Shown: positions 1 to 10,134 of the stretch, piece by piece
Position numbering within the stretch: the first letter of the stretch is position 1
Layout: every line of letters starts with the position of its first letter
NCBI GenBank assembly: GCA_025769875.1
Contig: JAGFNK010000002.1
Coordinates: 124,001-188,000 of the forward strand
DNA from: Russula earlei
Taxonomy: Eukaryota > Basidiomycota > Agaricomycetes > Russulales > Russulaceae
Length of the DNA: 64,000 nt
Reading direction: 5' to 3'
The notes under the pieces: generated by a model
Database searches by the model: none
What the model was told of the DNA's origin: nothing
What the model saw: only the letters and a program-made list of their open reading frames with translations
Translations under genes and position numbers: made by a program

Positions 1-45
1 AAGACACACCGGCAGTCCTGCCCTGTTGTCCCGTTCTTCGGATGA

Positions 46-423
46 AAAGGGTCTTCCTATCGTTCCCTACCAAGTTACGGCGCCCTGAAAATCCTTTCAA
101 CTTCATTCCTTCCAAGTTCAGTTGAAATTTCTTACTGTTATGGGTTCCTTCGCCCTGAGATCATTCGAGTGACGACCGACGGGAAACGGTTAGGAGCCTA
201 TCGTCCAGATGACCCTCGACGCAAATCGAACAAGCCATACCGGGATGCCATCGCTCGTGGGGAACACACATTCCGAATGCTTGGTGAAACACCAGGTATC
301 GAGGGCTTCGTAGTGGTGGCGTGCCCGCCACGCGTTCGTTGGACGGTCACATGGCAAGTCATTGATTGGTGTCTTCCGATCCTCTTCCTACCGTCCCCGT
401 CGTTTGCGGTGCCCCTACACTGA
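46..423 (+). CDS. Possible exon at left edge, function unknown
   Basis: The frame is open from just after a TGA at 43-45 to a TGA at 421-423. There is no ATG before about position 279, so if it is coding it is an internal or terminal exon rather than a start. The middle part has protein-like composition, with runs such as AYRPDDPRRKSNKPYRDA followed by a hydrophobic stretch GIEGFVVVACP. After that the frame becomes tryptophan- and proline-rich and looks intronic, and a GT within 310-345 could be a donor. I do not recognise a family. It could equally be a chance open frame. Confidence 0.15.
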   Translation, partial: KGSSYRSLPSYGALKILSTSFLPSSVEISYCYGFLRPEIIRVTTDGKRLGAYRPDDPRRKSNKPYRDAIARGEHTFRMLGETPGIEGFVVVACPPRVRWTVTWQVIDWCLPILFLPSPSFAVPLH

Positions 424-2481
424 GTGGCGAACCAATTTCCTTCCACCCCTCTCTGTCCGATCGCCCTGCTGTGTATACGCCGAAAAAAGTATGTGAGAGT
501 CTCTACCCCTCTAGGAGCTCCAACAGGATCCTCACGTCAAATTATGCAATAAAGAGGATTCGCGGATGGGACAATGGCGACGAGGATATTTCCGTCTCGA
601 TGCCTTCACGTGCAGTACAGTAGGGTGGGTACGGGGAGGGTACGGGGAACACTAACACGTCGGGCCGATAACCTGCTTCTCACCCAACATGGTCACCCTC
701 TCGTCTCGTTTTTTTCAGCGGAACATTTGACTCGCCCTCAGTCGGATGCGGTCGCGGAACAAAATCACCTCTCGGTTCAACACTTTCATTTAAAAGACCA
801 CAATATCGCAATTGGTGAGCGCCTTACAATTGGAATGCTGAATCTGATAGTTATCGTGAGAGATGCGATGTGGCGTACAGTTCTCATATCATTGGCTGGA
901 AAATTCCCATGAGCCGAGGATGTGCCTTGAACGGACTCGGCCATTTCCGTCAAAGGATTTACGGACAGCGGACGGATCGACGTCTGCGTTTGAACGTTGA
1001 ACACGCACACCAGAAATGCATGCTAGGTGATATCTGTCCCTTTCTCTCCCCTGTCTGCTGTGACATCAACGAGGCGATGGGAAAGGTCCAACTTTGACCG
1101 AATATTATTCTTTTCCGTCTCTCCTTTTTTCGATTAAGGGTGGGAGTTTGGAATCTTCATTTAGGACGGGAGGCTCCGCATTAATTCGCTCGACTTGTAT
1201 GGCCGTGTACGAACGAGATGGGGCAAGTGGAGCTGTTGGGCTTTGCTGTGTGAAGGTGGAGTCATTTTCATGATCGTTGGGAACACGGGAAACCATCGTT
1301 CTGAAAATAAAATTCCCTTTAGATCTCCCAGCTTCACATCGGTATTGTATTTGCGGAGTAACACGGTCTACGTTCCTCTCCGATGCAAACAAGTCGTGCT
1401 GCTCCTATTTCATCTGTGGCGTTCGCCTTTCTAGACCCCAAAGTCCCCGCCCTCCTGCCAACCTCCTGCCAGGCCAGTCCGTATGTCAGCACATTACACT
1501 TCATGGGCGCTTAGTCCCAAAAAAACCCTTTGGCTGCCATGCGGACGACGATGCGGCCCCCCCCGAAAGCCAGTCGTTCAGACACGCTCCACTAGACCGA
1601 ATTATGCTGCCTGCCTCGCTGTTGGGTTATGTTCAGCAGCGTTCATGCCAAAGAAATGCCTCCTTACGCCAGTACTAAAGGCGGTGATCGAGGAGACGAT
1701 TCATGATTCCCTCGCGTCTATGATCAGTTAGCTGCGATGGCGGTTGTGGCCAGTAAACACGGTGCCTGAAGGAGGCGGATGCTCCCGTGTTTCCCGCGAG
1801 CTCTGTGGCTCCATCAGTCGATCACCCGCTACTGGCATTGCGGCTAATTAACTCTCAGACCTTCCACACCCCATCCACGACCTCGTACTCCATTTCCCGT
1901 GTGTTTCTCGTGTTGATTTCAGGAGAGACCAGTCAAGGAAACTCGGGGAACCTCGGATTCGTGGCAAAACCGTGCTCAGCTGTACGTACAAGATTTTAAA
2001 TGACAGAAGGAGCATGCTAAAGCGACTTGGAATGGAAATGGAAGTATCTTGATGAGCGTCACGATTCTAGCAACTGGCACAACTCATATTCCCTGCATTG
2101 TCCATGCCAAGAATGCTGCAGACGCTATGATACCTTCATTCATATGCCAACACAGGAGGAGAGGCGGAAAAGTGTTCTTTTCATTACGAGAGCTGACAAC
2201 GGCATGTGCCCTATAGCCCCAACGATTAGAACAAGTGGGGTATTGCTAGAAAGTTGCACGATTGGCATTGGTGGGTTGGGGGCGCAACAACGATTCTCTC
2301 CGAGGGTAAAAATAGGCCCCAACCCAAACTACGCGCTGAGCACGTGGTGTCCATCTCGGCCATGTTCAGCCAATCAGATGATCTCGATAAATTATCGGCA
2401 ACCTCCGTACCGTGGGTTCAACCAACCAATCAATCGAGATTGAGATTTGTCATCATGTCATCATTTGAATTCATTTTAAAG

Positions 2482-2598
2482 TTGCCCAAACACGACGGGC
2501 AAGGAAGGGAATGGAAGAGACCTCATATCAACGCAGTGGACAAATATTTAACCTTTATCGTCCACCGAGTGTCCTTCCTGCCCGTCGTGAAAAGGCAA
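2482..2598. repeat. Foldback (inverted) repeat
   Basis: The left arm (2482-2508) and right arm (2573-2598) are inverted copies. The core CACGACGGGC pairs without mismatch and is flanked by matching TTGCC/GGCAA and GGAAGG/CCTTCC blocks, with a few mismatches and one bulge. A second, inner pair, GTGGAC (2536-2541) and GTCCAC (2560-2565), nests inside. The shape fits a small MITE-like foldback element or an RNA hairpin. No target-site duplication is clear. Confidence 0.5.
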
Positions 2599-3006
2599 CA
2601 TAGGGCACATTTCGTGCTGAGATCACAGAGAAATGATGTGAGATTCTCCTTTCGGATAGATGAAGTGCGCAGGCATCCAGTAAGGTCATATGAGTAACCC
2701 ACGTGGAAGACAATCAAGCAATAAACAGTGTGGTCTTGCTCAGGAGTATATCGTGAGCGCGGTCAGAGTAATGTGGGGTGGAAATGCACCAGGGACAACA
2801 ATATTTGTATCTACTGATACAGTGGCAAACCCAACGGCTACAGAACACAATACCGTCAGCGTCTAAGCAGATTTTTCACAGTGAAATGGAGGAATCAGAA
2901 CAAACAATGATTCCGGAAAGACAGTTTTCTTCAAGGAAAATCTCCGTAGAGGGAGTCTTGTGATCATCCCAGAGATGGAAAGTGAAATGAGACCGTGAGA
3001 CGCACA

Positions 3007-3504
3007 TTAACGAGCTTTGAAGTATTCATCGAGGACATGGCGAGCCTCCGAATCTTCGCCGTATTCCTTAACGACGACGCACGAACAGCCCACAATCTTG
3101 CGGGCATTGCCGTCGCGGTCTATCTTGCAAAGGCCAGCCCATTTACCCAAGACCTTCGCATCCCCAACCTTAATGAGGGGAATGGTGTGCGTGGCACATA
3201 GAGCTTCGATAAGCTTGATATACTCCGCCTCCGTGCAGGTCTCAACGAGCACACAAAGGTGGGCCTGACGTCTGTCCAGGGCCTTTGCGCACTCACGTAG
3301 GCCTCGAGCTAGACCGTCGTGCTTGAGAGACTTCTTCAAAACTTGCTAATCGTCACAACGAAATTGAGAGCCATGTACCGAATGAAGAATAAGGTCATTC
3401 ACCTCAAGTGCCTCTTCAACAGACAACTTTCCCTTAGGTGCCTCGGAGACTTCTTTTTCAACTTCACCGGCGTCGACTTCGACATTATCTCCAGCGTCAG
3501 ACAT
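3007..3504 (-). CDS. RPS12: 40S ribosomal protein S12 (eS12)
   Basis: This is a small-subunit ribosomal protein acting in cytosolic translation. There are two exons. Exon 1 (3504-3403) encodes an acidic N-terminus starting [20 protein letters not shown] 57-nt intron (3402-3346, GTGAAT...TTAG) follows, and exon 2 (3345-3007) carries the L7Ae-like fold: [19 protein letters not shown], then the [13 protein letters not shown] and [15 protein letters not shown] regions typical of eS12, ending DEYFKAR. The spliced protein is 146 residues, close to yeast Rps12 (143). The start was chosen because the acidic leader splices in frame to the conserved core. It is divergent from the WD40 gene to its right, with about 400 bp between. 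Confidence 0.96.
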
Positions 3505-3919
3505 CCTAAATGTGAGAGTCAGTATAAATGAAAGCGGTGATAAATAACCACACCAAGAGGTTGCATACTTTTCGATTCAGTGGGCAGCTAAAATATGGCT
3601 ACAGGTGATGTCTTCGTCCGCCTTCGTTGATATGATGAGCGATGATTAGAGTTCAACCTGTTCGTTATTCTATGATTGAATTTTTAAGCCCGCTCGGCAT
3701 CAGCCGACTATCTCATCCTCGAACGAATTGATTTCCCTTCCAGGAGTTTGCCGCTTTGCCCACGAAAACTTTCTGATAGCTTGTCAACGATGGTCTGTAC
3801 ACAAGTACTTAGCGTGAACTTTTGAGAGAAACTTAAACCTCGCTATAGAGCCTGGCGTATGTGTATACGACCGTCTGTACTGAACGTAGGGTGCTCTTGA
3901 ATGCTCACTACTTGCCTTT
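3505..3919. promoter_or_regulatory. Divergent intergenic region RPS12 / SKI8
   Basis: About 415 bp separate the RPS12 start from the first recognisable coding sequence of SKI8. It should hold both promoters and probably a short first exon of SKI8 that I could not fix. I see no clear TATA box or other named element. Confidence 0.4.
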
Positions 3920-5099
3920 TGCCTGACTCAAATACTCCCCTCAATCGAAGCGCATAGCGATGCAGTATGGGACATCTGTTGGACTGCAAAAGATAATGCG
4001 GTGGTATCAATTTCCGCCGACGGGGTGATCAAGCGCTGGAACTCGACTTCTGGCCAAGTGATGCGCGCAGTTTCTGCCCATACCCTTGGTCTCGTTTCCT
4101 TGTCTGTTTCCCCGGATGGAGGACGTGCCCTATACAATAGCATTGACGGAACGACTTCTCTGTGGGATCTGGAAGGTGGTGCAATCATTGGTAAGCATGA
4201 GAGCTATACACGGTCGGGGGCAGAACCATGTGAGTCCTATGTTCAATGCATTCGATGAAGGACTGTCTAACTTTCCCTCTTTCTTTCAATAGCATGGTCA
4301 GTATCCCTGAACCCGAAAGGCGGTACATATGCGGCCACCGGCGGGTCAGGAAACGTGATCGTCTACTCCGCAGAACCCGAGACATTTGGCGAGCAACGTA
4401 CAATTCTGCAGAGTGGGCGCGGCAGGTTCGGAATGCGGTGCAGTCATGTACGTCTTACGTTGTGTATGGACGATTCCCAATAGGTGTTTGATTGCCGCAT
4501 AGAGCCCCGACGGTTCTCGAGTTGCATTATCCCTCGACAGCGGACAGATCTTCATATTTGACCTCGCGTCAAGCGCCCTCACTTCCACGTTTACATCGCA
4601 TGCTATGGCTGTCCGATCCTTGTCGTGGTCCCCTGATTCACAGGTTTGTGGTGCACATGTATGTTATGTTTCACACACGTCACTGACGCACGTTTAAGCT
4701 TCTCCTCTCAGCCTCTGAGGACAAGCGCCTTATCCTGCACGACGTGCGCACAACATCAACTGGTCGGCCGAGCTCTGGGGCGGTCGCCTCACTGTCGGGG
4801 CACTCCTCGTGGGTCCTAAGCTCGGATATATCTCCGGACGGACGACTAGCTCTATCTGGGTATGTGCAGTCAGCGACTAAACGTTGTATCCTCGTTCACA
4901 ACTTGCAAATAGCTCTGCCGATAAAACTGTCAAAGTTTGGGATTTGGCAGCTCGCACAGCCGTTTCAACGATCGCGGACACTCAAGAAGTTTGGGCCGTG
5001 TCATGGCAGCCTTCCTCTGCTGCGGCATCTTCGGGTGCGTTTGTTACAGGAGGTGAGGACGGCGTTGTGAGATGGTCGAAGGCGGCCGGAACTGGTTGA
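3920..5099 (+). CDS. SKI8: WD40 protein Ski8 / WDR61 (SKI complex subunit)
   Basis: Ski8 is the WD40 scaffold of the SKI complex that feeds RNA to the cytoplasmic exosome. Its animal homologue WDR61 also joins the PAF complex. Exons read by eye end at 4190, 4447, 4643 and 4859, with later ones at 4293-4447, 4503-4643, 4699-4859 and 4913-5099. They give repeated WD units: AHSDAVWDICWTA, SVSPDGGRALYNSIDGTTS, HSPDGSRVALSLDSGQIF, SASEDKRLILHDVR, SADKTVKVWDLAAR, ending TGGEDGVVRWSKAAGTG. The FGM...SPDG stretch and this C-terminus are typical of Ski8. The 5' end is uncertain: no in-frame ATG lies just before the first WD unit, so a short upstream exon in 3780-3920 is likely. It converges on VPS41. 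Confidence 0.82.
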
Positions 5100-5461
5100 A
5101 GCCAGGTCTCCTCTCCGGCTCATTTGGGCAACACTTGAACCCCGAAGAGGCGTCAGCGATTAAACGGCTGTGTAGACGCCCTGGGCGTTTTGAATGAAGG
5201 CGCTAGAGATGCAAGTATACTCCGTAGAGTCGTTCTGCGCAGCCCTTTCACTGTTGGTTCAACATGCGAACCTGTTTCGTGGTGACATTGAAAATGTTCT
5301 CGACAAAGCCATTGAAGCTTGGAGCATTGCACTGTGGCGCATGACTACAACTCGTGAGACGGTCAAGCAAAGCATGCAACAAATCGAATAGTATCGTAAG
5401 TTGGCCTTCCGGCAAGTGCACAGACACAATGCAATAGTATGATAGATTGGCGGCTGTGAAG
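5100..5461. other. Convergent intergenic region SKI8 / VPS41
   Basis: About 360 bp between two stop codons facing each other. It should hold both 3' ends. No gene seen. Confidence 0.5.
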
Positions 5462-8400
5462 TCATGTCCATTGTCCTTCCTTGTGACACACAGGGCAGCC
5501 CTGCCTAAGCTTTGCCCGAACCATCGCCGTGCTAAACGCGGAGGGAGTGTTAGAGCAGAAATTATGCACACCAACGATCGAGATACGCACTATGCAATCC
5601 GGTTGCTGATACCCCTATTGGATCTGCCTCCAAAAGTTACGCTGGCTACCACCGGATCAAGGGGAGGAGGAAGCTCATCACTGGAGTCCACATGGCGAGC
5701 GTGAACGGCATGACGACATAAGAAAAGCAATATGACAGATGATGGCGACTCATGTAGAGGAAGATCGCACACAGGACAAAGGGTTTTCGCTGATGACGTT
5801 CGTGAGCCACCGCCAGCACAAGCGAAGCCCGTTGAAAACCTCACAAGTGATGAGGAAGCCGCTGGTCTGATCTCGATGTAGGCGTTTTGACAAGTCAGAG
5901 CTATCACCATACAAGATGGCCTGACAGCCTTCCAGTAACGAAATTTGCAAATTGAAGTCTTGCAGTATCTTAATCAGCGCAGGCTTCAATCCAGGTATCT
6001 CCAAACCGTTCTTGATACGACGTATCAGGCGGATGGGGTCAATTTCTGCGCCAACATTCTCAAGCAACCCACGGATGAATGCTGCGCAAGGTTGACAATT
6101 AGGACGAAGGAAATGGTAGAGCAACTCACGTGGTCGAGTCTCTGAGTACTTCAGTAAGTCTTCCCATAAATCATCATCGTTTTGGTCTTTGGCAAAGTCA
6201 ATTGCCTATGGCTATAGATAAGAAGATACGAGATGCGATAGTATCAACGAACATACCCTATTAACATCCCCTAGGCGGTCAATTATAAGGTACAGTGCTT
6301 TCTTATTGTCTCCCATTCGACCAAGTAAGAATACCATCTCCGGTACAAGATCGCGTTCGGTGCAGATCCTGTATGCCTAGATAGATTGGGTGTCAGTGAT
6401 CAGAGGTATGATAGACTCTCGGCTTACCGCTTCGAGGCCGTAGTAGCTGCTTGCACGCAAGAAGTCAACGAGCTTCGCCGGCGCATGTTCTGCATAAAGC
6501 TCCACCAGCGTATCGGCAAAGTCAGAAATTAGATGGGCGTCTTTCTCGAATAGTGCATCGAGGTACAAGAAGAGGAAACGCGAACGACTACGTAACTGCT
6601 GCACAACTCTCGCTATCTTTGCGCGAGGTGAGTGATCAAAACTACAAGGAATACAATGAGACGCCTTACTGGGATGGAATGAATGTGATCAACAAGGAGA
6701 GTAATCGCAACACCTCGTTCATTAAGGTCGGCGCCTTTTTGTTTGCTCATGAGCTCATGGTCGAATTCAACGAGGAGCAAAGCTTGGTCCTGCACTGCTG
6801 TGAAAAGGTTGTGTTCGCGAATGAGTTCAAAGACATTTGGCCGTCGCAGTCTGATGAAGAAAGGAAGCGCCTTTGCTGGCTGGCGATTGGCGGTATACCT
6901 TCAACAGATCATATCAGGGATGCAGTGAAAACCTGGGTTGATAACTCACAATTCCGCCAAACACTCCATCAGAATGATGGTGTCAGGTGCCACCGGGATG
7001 GAACGGGGAGCCGACACCGACGAAGACGGAAGGCAGCGGTCTAGTTCAGAGTGAATCGCTACTATGACTGCGGAGATATCATAGATGTCTTTTGGCCAGT
7101 CATTAATTGTTTGTCGGAGGGCCTAAAAGTGTTCATCCATTCACCCGTGAAGTTTCAAAATAGAGAGCTTCTCGTACCTGGAGATCATTTGCCAAAAAGT
7201 GTGCGAGGATCATTTCATACACGAGGTGGCCTAGTCTCGGCTTATCGGTCGGAATGTGGGGGATGATTGCCTGTGAAATCAGAGATAGATGATCTTGTCA
7301 CAGTCAACAGCTCGGCCACTAACTTGCAACTGCTGCTTTTGGGCAAATACGAATATCCAATCTTCCCATCGTTTAGTGTCTTGTCCACAGACTTTCGAAA
7401 AGAGCTTAGCAGCCTTCGTGAAGTCACCTGTAAAAAGTTCAGCGAAACTCCGATCATAACGCAACTACGTTCTCACCTTCACCGACGAGGTACTCGATAT
7501 AGCGTTGTCCAATTTCTGTGGCGTCCATGGTCTCTGCACCTTCGTTCTCCATGATTTCAATTTGCTCTAGTGCCTCTTCATAACGTTTCCTTTCAACCAA
7601 CCATGTAATATGGTCCTTCCGGTCTCTGGGGCGAACAATTACCACGTCTTTGGGGCTTAGCACGAGGTAGCTCTTGTTCTTGCCTGTGCCGTCCTGGTCG
7701 AACTCAGCAAGCGCGTAGTCATTGCAGCCCCAGGACTGGAATCCTGTGACACTCAGCGCATCCATTGAGAGTTCCTCGCCAGCTCGGGAAATGATCCTCA
7801 ACTCTGGACGTTCTGCGGTCTTACGTGCTTGTATAGTGCGGTCATCAGTCGCCTCATGGAGGAACGAGGTATCTGTGGGAATATAGGCCAAAACAAGAAG
7901 GGACGTGGGGGCAGGCACGGACGAAGAGCTGGAGGTGCTGGAGGTGCGCGCATGTGCATGCACAGGGAGATTGCGGTCGGTCGTGATCGTCGATAGAGGA
8001 AGCACACCGGCAATCATACAATCCAGTTGGAACGCGGCGGTGGTCTCAGCCAGGAACGGAGGCTGGTTCGCCGAAATCCTTGGCCGCGCCCTGATTCTAA
8101 CCACCGTAATGATGTCTGCCCAGGCAATAAGGAGTGTGGTGTCGTCTTGCCAGTGGAGTGTACATTTGAACAGGTCCGGACGCGGGCTATCCGGCTGCCT
8201 TTCGATGTATGTGATCCGTGTTTGCGACCCAGTGTCGTATATTTTAACACCCTGTAGAGTCAGCTAAAATTTTAAACTATCGAACCAGTTGTCTGGACAC
8301 TGACGAGGTCATTAGCCCAAGCAATCAGACTACCTCTCCATCGGATGTGCCAAATGGGGCCCTCTCCTCGATGCAACACGGTCTCCTTATGCCCTAGCCA

Positions 8401-9295
8401 ACCTTTCTCGTGCATCACAAGAGTACCGGCCATGCCCCCGCACACGACTGCACGAGACCCTCTCTTCGCGAAGTTTGGTTCAAGGGCCAAGCTCCTCAAT
8501 GGGCGTTTCATATCGAAAGTATAAGACTCTGGACTAGAGATGGAATGAATGGAGACCTGTCCTAGTTCGAATCATTAGGGAGGTAGAGATAACGGGGAAT
8601 CAAGTGTTCACCATCCATTGATGCAGTGCCAATAAAGTCCGTTGTGGTATCGAAACACATGTCGACGACCGATGCCGTGTGGGGTTTAAATGTCTTAATC
8701 CTCTGGCCGGTCAAGTCCAGAATATGTGCAAACCCGTTATGCGAACCGAGAGCCTGGATAACGGTGTCAACGAAGAAGGCTGAGCGAAAACATGATCCCT
8801 CACCAAGTATTTATTGGATACAGCAAGAGCGGATGCAGAATCTTTCTTGAGCAGATCTTGAAACGCGCCACCGAAACGTTCATACTTCAACGCTGGTTCA
8901 TCGTCCTCTTCATCAACCTCTTCTTCATCATCATCCTCCTCTCCGTCCTCACATTCATCGTCAATCTCTTCCTCGTCATCCGCTCCCTCGCTTTCACTGC
9001 GGAGCTCACCTTTCCTTGTGTCGGCAGCTTTTTCGTAGTCAAGCTCCGGATTAGTTTCAGCGTGTAGTGGTACAGTTTGAGGTATGTTCTGCATGGAAGT
9101 GGTAACAGGAACATGATTGGTCACTCCGTCCTCGGGGGCGTGATCGTCAGAACGTGTGGGGACACCGCTTGGCGGGGGTGCGTCCGCGGCAGACGTGGTA
9201 ATCGCTTCATCGGAGCGATTATGGTCACCCGCAGCTATTTCTGCACCACCTCCGAGGCCATTCGGGTGAGTTTGACCACGATCGTCCGTAGACAT
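5462..9295 (-). CDS. VPS41: Vacuolar sorting protein Vps41 (HOPS subunit)
   Basis: Vps41 is a HOPS tethering subunit for fusion with the vacuole and for the AP-3 route. The start at 9295 opens a long Ser/Gly-rich leader and a strongly acidic stretch (DDEEEIDDECEDGEEDDDEE), followed by the Vps41 core EPALKYERFGGAFQDLLKKD. Further exons give WD40-like pieces (ALGSHNGFAHILDLTGQRI at about 8750-8690; the ORF near 7454-8104) and then clathrin-repeat-type helices. The last two exons form a C-terminal H2-type RING: CPVCDLPL near 5790, then after an intron with donor at about 5591 the final exon ends KLRQGCPVCHKEGQ, with TGA at 5464-5462. Acidic insertion before the WD40 domain is usual in fungi. There are many introns, not all resolved. 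The start codon lies about 117 bp from the divergent Aim19-like gene. Confidence 0.93.
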
Positions 9296-9412
9296 GAAAG
9301 GTGCGTGAACCCAACAGGGTTCAGCGGAATCGAGATGGACGCAAGCGCAAAGCGCGCACTGCCGTTCCGTTGCTTATGCAACTCCTCAGCTCCGTCCTCT
9401 GGCGCGATCGCC

Positions 9413-10001
9413 ATGGCCGCACAAGATTCACAGTTACGCAAAAATCAAGCTTTACTGACATCTGAGCACAGAATATCCCAGTCCTCGTCAGTGTGTCTAT
9501 ACATTGCATATTATATACCTTCACCGCATTTGTTTCGCGCAGGATACCGTGTGTCGGGTTGAGTGCTCTTTGTGTGTCTTCCATCATTCCACCTTCTGTT
9601 TTCCAGCTTATCGCTTCAAGTCTTTGGATCCGCATTGTTTCCCCCTCGTCTGCGCGCTCAGACATTCACACCCCCGTTCGTTCTGCGATGTGGCTTTGGC
9701 GCCATATTTGCAGGGGCTGGCTATGTGTTGGCCTCGGGCGACTCGAGAAATGGGAGCGGAATTGCTACAGGTAAGTGCGCATTGAAACGACCGACGTTAG
9801 CGCTTCGTACGTTGACTTTGAACTGCAGCCTGGTCACTAAGCTACTTTGTTCTCGAACAGTTTTCACTGGGGTTGCATAAATCGTCTCGCCTCCCGCGTA
9901 GCGGGCTTTCTCTGGCCTTGTCCGGTGCTACAGCTGCGAATGCCATTCTTTATGGAACGGAATATTTCTTTCTTACCGATGAGGAATCCGAGCCGGACTG
10001 A
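9413..10001 (+). CDS. AIM19: Aim19-like mitochondrial membrane protein
   Basis: This is a small protein resembling the fungal Aim19 family (altered inheritance of mitochondria 19), membrane proteins of unknown mechanism. The well-supported part starts near 9606 after a strong TTTTCCAG acceptor, with hydrophobic segments (VLRCGFGAIFAGAGYVLASG) and then RNGSGIAT. A 56-nt intron (about 9773-9828) joins ACA-G to CC-TGG, giving the family hallmark GSGIATAWSLSYFVL, followed by LALSGATAANAILYGTEYFF and a stop at 9999-10001. The GxxxATAWSxxY and NAxLYG motifs are what point to Aim19. The 5' exon is less sure: ATG at 9413 (MAAQDSQLRKNQ) is the best candidate, but its join to the rest is not clean. It converges on the GH3 gene, 133 bp between stops. 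Confidence 0.62.
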
Positions 10002-10134
10002 AGACTAAATCCCAGATGGAGAGTGAGATGCTTGCTTCTGTGTTACAGCTAGCTACCTTCCGTCCTAACGATACACAATTCGTTTTGCTACGCACGCGGT
10101 GCACTTGTGAACCGGTTCAATTACCTTATATCTT

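Larger units (their letters stand above)
1..3006. other. Gene-poor left end
   Basis: I recognise no protein-coding gene in this stretch. The open frames are short, overlap on both strands and show no familiar domain. Two things stand out: an open frame at the far left (46-423) and a foldback repeat at 2482-2598, each listed separately. The stretch may be intergenic DNA plus decayed repeats, or untranslated and promoter DNA of a gene outside the window. Confidence 0.5.

Noticed and set aside
8560..8580. TTCGAATC-like sequence as a tRNA T-arm
   Set aside because: The match (AGTTCGAATCATT) has no partner stems of a tRNA around it and lies inside an intron of VPS41.
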